A stretch of 6,494 nt of DNA from an uncultured Eggerthellaceae bacterium. GTDB lineage: Bacteria; Actinomycetota; Coriobacteriia; Coriobacteriales; Eggerthellaceae. Of the stretch, positions 1-5,535 are shown one piece after another. The stretch lies in the NCBI GenBank assembly GCA_949450265.1, contig CASTMW010000083.1, forward strand, positions 1 through 6,494. Reading direction: 5' to 3'. The position numbers and the translations under genes are program-made. The notes under the pieces are model-generated. The model saw nothing but the letters and a program-made list of their open reading frames with translations. It searched no databases and was not told the origin of the DNA. How positions within the stretch are numbered: the first letter of the stretch is position 1; each line of letters begins with the position of its first letter.

Positions 1-594
1 GAAGCGCGATGCGTATATCTGCAGGCTGCGATCGAACGACAGCCCGCTGCGCATCCCGATGGCTACCACATCCAGCATCTCGGGAAGATGGCGCTCCATC
101 TGCTGCGTGCGCCAGTCGATGCGGTGCTTGATGGCGCGCTTCGGGGCCGCCGCGCCGAAGTACAGTCCCACCAGCCCCAGCACCGCAGCTAGCGGCACCG
201 AGAACAACGCACCGAAGATGGCACCCACGCCAAGGCCCATCGCAGCCAGCTTGACCCGCGTCAGGCAGAAACCCTCTTCACTGACCGTTCCATCAAGGCC
301 CGCGTAGCGCGCGTTGCGCTGGAACCAAGGGGATCGCATCAGCGCTTCTGACACCGGCGCGTCCATCCTTTGTGCGACGATGCTCTGACGCACCAGCATG
401 TCGATGATCCGAGCATCACCTGGCCCGTTCACCGCACGCGCTTGCGCACCGTTCCCATCAGCAGCGCGCACGGTATCACGATGACGCGCCCGCTGGCGCA
501 TCTGCTCGATCCACCGGAAGGCGTTGTATCCGGCCCCTCCTGCAAGGCCAGCTGCCACACAGGCAACCCCTGCGCTCATCACGGACATCGTCAT
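1..594 (-). CDS. tadC: Tad pilus inner-membrane platform protein TadC (5' part; truncated by window edge)
   Basis: The frame is open from an ATG at 594-592 to the left edge, giving 198 residues of a protein usually about 300 long; the C-terminal half lies outside the window. TadC belongs to the T2SS GspF family and pairs with TadB to form the membrane platform on which the TadA ATPase acts during pilus assembly. Visible parts: a weakly hydrophobic N-terminal segment (about residues 5-22), a polar cytoplasmic stretch with NARYAGLDG near 94-102, two hydrophobic segments (about 114-134 and 135-150), then the start of the T2SSF domain (about 166 on) with LPEMLDVVAIGMRSGLSFDRSL, in which the acidic residue, the RSGLS turn and the following helix match the family. 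Its ATG shares one base with the tadB stop (TGATG), so translation is probably coupled. A second ATG two codons on (588-586) is equally possible, with GGGTGAT in front. The family call is firm; the TadC rather than second-TadB label rests on gene order. Confidence 0.88.
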   Translation of the reverse strand, partial: MTMSVMSAGVACVAAGLAGGAGYNAFRWIEQMRQRARHRDTVRAADGNGAQARAVNGPGDARIIDMLVRQSIVAQRMDAPVSEALMRSPWFQRNARYAGLDGTVSEEGFCLTRVKLAAMGLGVGAIFGALFSVPLAAVLGLVGLYFGAAAPKRAIKHRIDWRTQQMERHLPEMLDVVAIGMRSGLSFDRSLQIYASRF

Positions 595-1562
595 CACCCA
601 GCATCGATCCGCAGCATGCGCCGCACCGCCAACACGCCCGAGCATTGCATGATGAGCGCCAGCGCCAACAGCGCCACGCCGATCACGCTGCTGAAGAACG
701 GTGCGAGGAAATCCGGGCTCATCAACGAGAACAGCGCCACCAGCACGAAGGGCATGATGGTTACGATGCTGGCCGAGAGCTTGGCCTGCGCCGTCTGCAC
801 GCGCAGCGAGCGCATCAGGTCAAGCTCGCTGATGACCGATTCGCGCGCCGTTTCCAGCACAGGCGCGATGCTGCCGCCGCTCTGATGCTGCACATCCAGC
901 GCCACGGCCACGAACGACAGCTCGGGCACCTGATCGTTCGAGCGCATCACCGCCAGCGCCTCTGTTGGCGTGGCGCCCATCTTCAAGCGACGCGCAGCGA
1001 TGCTGAACAGGTTTCCCAACGCACCGCTGCATTCCTTCGCCGTTTGCTGGAGCGTCTGAGGCAGCGAGAGGCCGCTGCGAAAGCAGGTGCCCATGCACCG
1101 CAGCGCATCCGGTATCTGCTCGCGCATGGCCATGGCGCTCTTGTCGGCCGATCGCTTGACCGCAGCGAAGATGCCGATGACAACCAGGCATGTCACCGCT
1201 ATGCCACACACGGGCGAAAAGGTGACCAACCCTGCGACCACCCCGACCGCAAGCCCCGCACCCGCCGCAAGCGAGACGAATGTCTCGGGCGTGAGCGCTA
1301 TCTCCTGTTCTTCAGCCATCAGGCACGCATGCTGAGCGATCGTATCTATCGTCGGCTGCGTCAGCGCGCGCCCGACGATCGGTCGCAGCGGTTCGACCCC
1401 CTTCACCAGCGCAAGGATCACCTGATCGCGCCTGTTCGACACCAAGGCTGCTGCCGCCGCCTCGCGCCGCCGCCATGCGCGTACCACCTGGCATCCCACA
1501 CCAGCCCCTGCGCACGCAGCCAAGATCACCGCTGCAAGGCTCCACACGCCTGCTGCTCCCAC
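594..1562 (-). CDS. tadB: Tad pilus inner-membrane platform protein TadB (T2SSF family)
   Basis: This is the first of the two GspF-like membrane proteins of the Tad motor and should form a hetero-oligomeric platform with TadC. It has 322 residues, the usual family length. Hydrophobic segments lie at about 7-25, 95-115, 117-135, 264-282 and 289-311. The cytoplasmic T2SSF domain spans about 147-265, with MREQIPDALRCMGTCFRSGLSL (147-167), the ARRLKMGATPTEAL block (190-203) and the glycine pair in HQSGGSIAPVLE (226-237), all close to TadB consensus. The start is a GTG at 1562-1560, chosen because a strong ribosome site (GGGAGGTGG) sits seven bases before it inside the tadA coding sequence. The gene overlaps the tadA 3' end by 37 bases, and its TGA overlaps the tadC start by one base. 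Nothing looks degraded. Confidence 0.93.
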   Translation of the reverse strand: MGAAGVWSLAAVILAACAGAGVGCQVVRAWRRREAAAAALVSNRRDQVILALVKGVEPLRPIVGRALTQPTIDTIAQHACLMAEEQEIALTPETFVSLAAGAGLAVGVVAGLVTFSPVCGIAVTCLVVIGIFAAVKRSADKSAMAMREQIPDALRCMGTCFRSGLSLPQTLQQTAKECSGALGNLFSIAARRLKMGATPTEALAVMRSNDQVPELSFVAVALDVQHQSGGSIAPVLETARESVISELDLMRSLRVQTAQAKLSASIVTIMPFVLVALFSLMSPDFLAPFFSSVIGVALLALALIMQCSGVLAVRRMLRIDAG

Positions 1563-2860
1563 TGTTCCACCTCCCTTTCACTGGCATGTTCACCATCCAA
1601 GACCGCATCCAACAGAACGGGCCTTCTGATCCATGCGCCCTCGCCCGGTGCGGGTGCTGCGTAAACGCGCTCCACCGAGCATCCCCTGCTCCGTCGGTCA
1701 TACACCACCTCTGCTATCGTTGAGAGGAAACGGCTGCCATCCGCATGGCGGCTTACTTGCACCACGTAGTCGAACGCATTGCCGATCTGCGCCTCTATCG
1801 CATCCACCGGAAGGTCCACCGCATACCGCACCATGGTCACCATGCGATCCACCACGTCCTCGGGCGAATTGGCATGCAGCGTGGTCAGGGAACCGTCATG
1901 GCCGGTGTTCATGGCTTGCAGCATGTCTATGGCCTCGCCCGAACGGCATTCGCCCACGATGATCCGGTCCGGCCGCATGCGCAGCGCATTGATCACCAGA
2001 TCGCGGATGGTCACCTCGCCTTCTCCCTCGGCATTGCGCGGCCGCGCCTCCAGCCGTACCACGTGCAGCCCTTCGTCGAACTTCAGCTCGGCGGAATCCT
2101 CGATGGTCACGATGCGCTCCCCGGTCGGGATGCAGCACGAGAGCGCATTGAGCAGCGTGGTCTTCCCGCTGCCCGTGCCGCCCGACACCACCACGTTCTT
2201 CCGACAGACCACCAGCCACGCAAGGAAGGTTGCCGTTTCCGCATCGAAGGAGCCGGTGCGTACCATCTCATCGAGCGTCATGACGCGGCGCGTGAACGCG
2301 CGGATGGTCACATGCGGGCCATCGGGTGCGATGGGCGGGATCACCGCATTCACGCGATGACCCTGCGGCAAGCGCGCGTCCACCATGGGAGATGATTCGT
2401 CGATGCGGCGACCGAGCGGCCCGATGATACGATCGATCAGCACGCGCACCTGCTCATCGCTGTCGAAGCGCGCATCGCTCTTATGAAGGCGCCCATCGCG
2501 TTCGTAGAAGATGCTCCGTGCGCCGTTCACCATGATCTCCGTGATGGATTCATCGGCGATCAGGCTCTCGACCGGCCCCATCCCGAACACCACATCGATC
2601 ATCTCTTCGGTCAGCTGCCGTTTCTCCACACCGGAGAGCGCATCCCACTTCTGGGCGGCCAACGCGTGGCGACATGCGGTGCGCAACTCGTTGCGCGCGC
2701 GTTGCGGATTATCCACCATGATGGCTGCGATGGCTTCGAACGAGGTCCACACGCGCACATCCTTGCGCAACTGCTCCACAGTGAGTTTGCGGGGCGTAGC
2801 TCCTCGTACTGCGGCATCGTTCACGTCGGCCACCGCGCACACGCGCTCCATCAGGCTCAT
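1526..2860 (-). CDS. tadA: Tad pilus assembly ATPase TadA/CpaF (GspE/VirB11 superfamily)
   Basis: This is the cytoplasmic hexameric secretion ATPase that drives pilus extension through TadB/TadC; it has 444 residues, normal for CpaF. The N-terminal region (about 1-190) contains the CpaF-type sequence FGMGPVESLIADESITEIMVNG (92-113) and the DARLPQGHRVNAVIPP block (161-176). The ATPase core follows: Walker A GGTGSGKTT (227-235, with K233), Asp box ERIVTIEDSAEL (248-259), Walker B region RPDRIIVGECRSGEA (296-310, with E304), and His box GHDGSLTTLHANSP (320-333). The Walker B tail reads GECRSGEA where most relatives have GEVRGGEA, a small variation that keeps the glutamate. The last 45 or so residues (400-444) go beyond the conserved core and contain the tadB overlap. 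The ATG at 2860-2858 overlaps the tadZ stop (ATGA), with AAGGTGG seven bases upstream. All catalytic motifs are intact. Confidence 0.96.
   Translation of the reverse strand: MSLMERVCAVADVNDAAVRGATPRKLTVEQLRKDVRVWTSFEAIAAIMVDNPQRARNELRTACRHALAAQKWDALSGVEKRQLTEEMIDVVFGMGPVESLIADESITEIMVNGARSIFYERDGRLHKSDARFDSDEQVRVLIDRIIGPLGRRIDESSPMVDARLPQGHRVNAVIPPIAPDGPHVTIRAFTRRVMTLDEMVRTGSFDAETATFLAWLVVCRKNVVVSGGTGSGKTTLLNALSCCIPTGERIVTIEDSAELKFDEGLHVVRLEARPRNAEGEGEVTIRDLVINALRMRPDRIIVGECRSGEAIDMLQAMNTGHDGSLTTLHANSPEDVVDRMVTMVRYAVDLPVDAIEAQIGNAFDYVVQVSRHADGSRFLSTIAEVVYDRRSRGCSVERVYAAPAPGEGAWIRRPVLLDAVLDGEHASEREVEQWEQQACGALQR
1567..1578 (-). promoter_or_regulatory. Ribosome binding site that fixes the tadB GTG start
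   Basis: Read leftward the sequence is AAAGGGAGGTGG, followed by seven bases and GTG at 1562-1560. The site lies within the last codons of tadA. It is the strongest such match near the start of this frame and supports a GTG start with a 37-base gene overlap rather than a later internal start. Confidence 0.75.
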
Positions 2861-4329
2861 CCGATCGCCACCTTCACATCATCGGCCAGCGGATCCGTCG
2901 TTTCGCGCATCTTCGCTCCTATCGCGCGCTTCTTACCGCGACGCCGCCCTGCTCGCGCACCATCTGCCGCAGCATTCGCCTTCCGCGAACCGCCACGCGA
3001 CGGCCTGCGCTTCTTCGCTTGCCCCGCATTCGATGGCAATAGCTCGTCGAGCATGGCCGACACGCTGGTGCACAGGTCATTGCGCGTTTGGACGAGCTCA
3101 GTGCCCGCACCTGCCCCCAGCAGCTCTTCCACCTCGGCGCCGCCATCCTTCAGCTCGAACACGTGCGCCCCTTGTAACGCGCACGACACATCTATGCTGG
3201 TGAACAACGCGCCGCGGCGGCATCGGTTGATCGCGTATTCGAAGTTGGCAGTGGCGATGCCCAGCCGCTCGCACAGCTCCACCGCATGGCGGCATGCGCG
3301 GACGCTGGATGCCTTCTGGTCCACCAGGAACAGGGCGCAGTCGCTCCGCTCTATCAGCGCGGCGTGACATTCCGCCCAGCTTGCACCCGTGTTCACGACG
3401 ATGGTGTCGAAGAGGCCGCTGGCCGCATCCATAAGCTGCGGAAGGGCACCCGCCACCACCTCGGCCTGCTCCAACTTCGCAGGCGCTGCCAGCAAGGCCA
3501 CCCCACTGCCATCCAGCCCCTCGGCCAGCTGCTCCAAACGCTCCGGTTCGGCTAGCACGTCATCGCTGGTTACCGTATCGCCAGCATTGCTCAGATATGC
3601 AAGGTCGCCGAATTGCAGGTCGCCATCGAGCAGCAGCACCGCATAGCCCTTCGCCGCAGCCACATGGGCAGCCACCAGAGCAACAGTGCTCTTACCCGCG
3701 CCTCCGCTGCCCGAAAGCACCGTGAGCACGTATGCCGCGCCGTGCGGCTTGTCGTTGGCAGCGAAGGGCCGCAGCAGCGCGGAAGCCGAAGGCGTGGCGG
3801 CTGGCGCGGACAGCTCAGCAGGCGTGGGCGATATCGCGTTGCCTTGTACGTTGCCTTGTACGTTGCCTTGTACGTTGCCCTCCGCTTCGGCTAGCACCGT
3901 TTCACGAGAATGCTCGGCCAGCGCAGCATCAAGGTTCGCATCCAACGTGCGAGCCGCCTCATCCATGCGGGCGCGCCGCTCCTTCTCCACGAAAAGTCGT
4001 CGCGCCAGCCCGTCGTTCGTCAGGATGCCGGTCACCCCCGCCGCCTGCGCTCGGCTGCGCAAGGAACCGCTCGCGTCCTGCGCTATGACCAGGATGGGCT
4101 TCTCGGCACTATCGGCTCGCATGGCTGCGGCCAGGTTCACCGCCGCTACGCTGCTGCTTCCCTCTATCCACACCTCGCCCACTTCGACATCCATAGCCCG
4201 CGTGCGAGCCGCTTCCGCATCGCTTTCGCATTCCAGCCACGGCAGCGATGCCAAGCCTACCTCTTCCAGCCCCATCAGCTCGGGATGGATCAGGACCTCT
4301 GGGTCGCAGCAGAACAATACGTTGCTCAT
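2857..4329 (-). CDS. tadZ: Tad pilus localisation protein TadZ/CpaE (MinD/ParA-like, atypical P-loop)
   Basis: TadZ/CpaE proteins are ParA/MinD relatives that mark the site of Tad pilus assembly; this one has 490 residues. Residues 1-120 form a receiver-like domain with little sign of a phosphorylatable centre. A charged helical stretch (about 113-150) and a low-complexity linker (151-195) follow, including GNVQ repeats at 151-164. The ATPase domain begins at about 198: Walker A SGSGGAGKST (206-215), Walker A' region LLLDGDLQFGDLAYL (232-246, a CpaE hallmark) and the Walker B strand FDTIVVNTG (307-315). The residue before the GG of Walker A is Ser208, not the signature Lys, and the Walker B position is Asn313, not Asp, so ATP may be bound but poorly hydrolysed, which is inference. 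The tail (about 439-472) is rich in Lys/Arg. The ATG at 4329-4327 overlaps the cpaB stop by four bases and has AAGGAGGG six bases upstream. TadZ rather than a chromosomal ParA is supported by gene position. Confidence 0.9.
   Translation of the reverse strand: MSNVLFCCDPEVLIHPELMGLEEVGLASLPWLECESDAEAARTRAMDVEVGEVWIEGSSSVAAVNLAAAMRADSAEKPILVIAQDASGSLRSRAQAAGVTGILTNDGLARRLFVEKERRARMDEAARTLDANLDAALAEHSRETVLAEAEGNVQGNVQGNVQGNAISPTPAELSAPAATPSASALLRPFAANDKPHGAAYVLTVLSGSGGAGKSTVALVAAHVAAAKGYAVLLLDGDLQFGDLAYLSNAGDTVTSDDVLAEPERLEQLAEGLDGSGVALLAAPAKLEQAEVVAGALPQLMDAASGLFDTIVVNTGASWAECHAALIERSDCALFLVDQKASSVRACRHAVELCERLGIATANFEYAINRCRRGALFTSIDVSCALQGAHVFELKDGGAEVEELLGAGAGTELVQTRNDLCTSVSAMLDELLPSNAGQAKKRRPSRGGSRKANAAADGARAGRRRGKKRAIGAKMRETTDPLADDVKVAIG
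3838..3879 (-). repeat. 12-bp tandem repeat (3.5 copies) inside tadZ, encoding GNVQ units
   Basis: On the + strand the unit GTTGCCTTGTAC occurs at 3838-3849, 3850-3861 and 3862-3873, followed by a half unit GTTGCC at 3874-3879. The copies are identical. In the tadZ frame the repeat encodes GNVQ three times plus GN (residues 151-164), in the linker between the receiver-like and ATPase domains. Since 12 bases are four codons, gain or loss of a copy changes linker length without breaking the frame. Confidence 0.95.
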
Positions 4330-5180
4330 CGTTGCCCTCCTTCCGCATCGCTGGACGCGCGAGCCGAGGACGAAGCCGACGCCGACGATGAGGACGAAGC
4401 CGACGATGCTTGCGATGCTGCCGAAGAGGACGATGCCTGCTCGGCCGTTGTCGCAGATGATGCTGCCGAAGATGAGCTGGATGCGGCTTTCTTGACAGCT
4501 TCTGCGGACTGCGCTTCCGAAGCTATCTCATCCGTTGCCAGGTTCTCCGAAGGCAGCACGAAGTACAGCTCCATGTTCTCGGCAGCGCTCACCATCTGCG
4601 CCACCAACTGGGGAGGCAAGGCCAGCGTCACCCAGGTACCAGCGCTGCTCGTGCTCTCGGTGGCGCAGGTTTCCAGCACCTTCACCTCCTGGGCCACGCG
4701 CGATGTCGAAGTCCCTCCTACGGCATACACATCAACCTTCATGCCGGGCACCAATGCGCCGCCCACTGCCTGCACCGCACGGGCTGGAACACTGAGCGCC
4801 ACCATGCCGTCCGGCACTTCGATGCTGGCCGCATCGAATCCGAATCGCGCCGACGATATCACCTCGCCCGCCAGGATCGACGACCCCACTTGCTGTCCCA
4901 GCGCATCCTCTTTCGCCACCACCGCATCCACTGGCAGCAAGGATGCGATCCACATCTTCGTTTCCACATCGCTATCAGTGATGGTCTGCCCCGCCGCGAT
5001 GTCGCGCCGTGCGACGCACACCTCCACCTGATCGCCCCCATAGCGCGCCAACATGTCCGCCTGGGCAGCATTGGCCTGCTCGTCCACTTGCGCCACATAC
5101 ACCGCAACGCACAGCGCGCAGAGCAGCCCGCACGCCGCAGCCACCACCATCGACCGGTTCCTCTTCGTCAGGAATCTCAC
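4326..5180 (-). CDS. cpaB: Tad pilus accessory protein RcpC/CpaB with Ser/Ala-rich C-terminal tail
   Basis: This is a 284-residue, single-pass membrane-anchored SAF-domain protein, the first gene of the pilus operon. RcpC/CpaB proteins sit on the outer side of the cytoplasmic membrane and are needed for Tad pilus assembly; in monoderms a wall-facing role is likely. A basic N-terminus (RFLTKRNRS) precedes a transmembrane segment at about 11-30. The SAF domain (about 51-113) shows VEVCVARRDIAAGQTITDSDV (52-72) and the second-half pattern ALGQQVGSSILAGEVISS (93-110). An RcpC-type beta domain follows (about 118-212) with MVALSVPARAVQAVGGALVPGMKVDVY. From about 233 to 279 the chain is almost only Ser and Ala with a few Thr/Gln/Glu, which is unusual and probably disordered. 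The start is a GTG at 5180-5178 with GAGGTG four bases upstream; a later ATG at codon 11 would remove the positive charges before the membrane segment. The stop overlaps tadZ. Confidence 0.88.
   Translation of the reverse strand: MRFLTKRNRSMVVAAACGLLCALCVAVYVAQVDEQANAAQADMLARYGGDQVEVCVARRDIAAGQTITDSDVETKMWIASLLPVDAVVAKEDALGQQVGSSILAGEVISSARFGFDAASIEVPDGMVALSVPARAVQAVGGALVPGMKVDVYAVGGTSTSRVAQEVKVLETCATESTSSAGTWVTLALPPQLVAQMVSAAENMELYFVLPSENLATDEIASEAQSAEAVKKAASSSSSAASSATTAEQASSSSAASQASSASSSSSASASSSARASSDAEGGQR
4335..4342 (-). promoter_or_regulatory. Ribosome binding site of tadZ
   Basis: Read leftward, AAGGAGGG ends five bases before the ATG at 4329-4327, with the core GGAGG six bases away. 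It lies in the last codons of cpaB and supports the start that overlaps the cpaB stop. Confidence 0.7.
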
Positions 5181-5184
5181 AAGA

Positions 5185-5190
5185 CACCTC
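5185..5190 (-). promoter_or_regulatory. Ribosome binding site of cpaB
   Basis: Read leftward, GAGGTG is followed by TCTT and the GTG at 5180-5178, so GAGG is six bases from the start codon. This is the reason for preferring the GTG over the internal ATG ten codons later. Confidence 0.55.
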
Positions 5191-5339
5191 GTTTCGTTCG
5201 CCTACGGCTCTACTATGGCAGGCGCACCTGACGCGGCCGGATCACATCTGTCACCTGGGATAGGTGGTTCATCTTGCCGCTCTCTGACCGCTCATATGCG
5301 GCGGATGGCATGGCATCCAGGCACCACGGCACACCTGAT

Positions 5340-5427
5340 CTGACGCCATGCTGAACGCGTTCTGACGCGAATCTTGCAAGTTGCTGACCATTTCCCAGCG
5401 TGGATCTGACGCGTCTCTTGATGTGGT
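5340..5427 (+). promoter_or_regulatory. Array of CTGACGC-like direct repeats in 11-bp register (candidate OmpR/PhoB-family operator)
   Basis: Seven-base words start every 11 bases: CTGACGC (5340), CTGAACG (5351), CTGACGC (5362), CTTGCAA (5373), CTGACCA (5384), CCAGCGT (5395), CTGACGC (5406), CTTGATG (5417). Three are identical, two are close and two keep CTTG; only 5395 departs clearly. Direct 7-bp repeats with 4-bp spacers are the known architecture of PhoB/OmpR-type response regulator sites, where each winged-helix monomer binds one unit on the same DNA face. The array ends nine bases before a possible -10 element (5432), an arrangement like class II activation of the rightward gene. The regulator's identity is unknown and no regulator gene is in the window. 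Confidence 0.6.
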
Positions 5428-5431
5428 GTCA

Positions 5432-5438
5432 TAAGGAT
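5432..5438 (+). promoter_or_regulatory. Possible -10 element of the flavin reductase-rubredoxin gene
   Basis: TAAGGAT lies nine bases after the last unit of the phased repeat array and about 98 bases before the start codon. No good -35 is found at normal spacing, which would fit an activator-dependent promoter. The match is modest and the position is chosen partly from context. Confidence 0.25.
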
Positions 5439-5523
5439 GCGCAACAAAAGACGCCGCACCAACGAGCGCACCCAGCTTGGCCAGTTCGACCGCACAGCAT
5501 GGGCCATGAGCCATGCGTACAAA

Positions 5524-5530
5524 GGGAGGA
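5524..5530 (+). promoter_or_regulatory. Ribosome binding site that fixes the rubredoxin-fusion start
   Basis: GGGAGGA is followed by two adjacent in-frame ATG codons at 5533 and 5536. The core GGAGG is three bases from the first and six from the second, so the second is the more likely start. It also argues against the long upstream extension of the same frame from 5437. Confidence 0.75.
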
Positions 5531-5535
5531 AGATG

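Larger units (their letters stand above)
5181..5535. other. Divergent intergenic region between the pilus operon and the flavin reductase-rubredoxin gene
   Basis: These 355 bases carry no convincing gene. They must hold the promoters of both divergent transcripts. The right part (5340-5423) contains the 11-bp-phased CTGACGC array described separately. The left part contains isolated CTGACGC (5228-5234) and CTGACCG (5284-5290), the latter preceded exactly 11 bp earlier by CTTGCCG (5273-5279), and an imperfect palindrome GGATG-N6-CATCC at 5303-5318. I could not assign a clear -10/-35 pair for the leftward pilus operon. A rightward open frame beginning at 5437 adds 33 codons ahead of the chosen rubredoxin gene start, but it has no good ribosome site and no family resemblance. 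Confidence 0.7.

Noticed and set aside
384..390. A CTGACGC word inside tadC
   Set aside because: It is a single copy in coding sequence without any partner at 11 or 22 bases; it shows the word alone occurs by chance and that the spacing is the informative part of the intergenic array.
645..1664. A 339-codon rightward open frame opposite tadB
   Set aside because: It lies antisense to the clearly recognisable TadB, its product is rich in His, Arg and Gln with no family resemblance, and such frames are common opposite GC-rich genes.
2483..3367. A 294-codon rightward open frame across the tadZ-tadA junction
   Set aside because: It is antisense to two well-supported genes and has no recognisable motif.
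3910..5031. A 373-codon rightward open frame with a very acidic middle section
   Set aside because: It is the complement of cpaB and tadZ. The acidic run is just the opposite-strand reading of the Ser/Ala codons of the CpaB tail, and the frame has no ribosome site or domain.
5303..5318. GGATG-N6-CATCC imperfect palindrome in the intergenic region
   Set aside because: Five-base arms are expected by chance in a sequence of this size and GC content, and it overlaps no clear promoter element.
5437..5535. N-terminal extension of the flavin reductase-rubredoxin frame (33 codons)
   Set aside because: The 5437 ATG has only AAGG directly touching it, the encoded residues do not match the family, and a strong ribosome site precedes the 5533/5536 ATGs. 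It would also overlap the possible -10.
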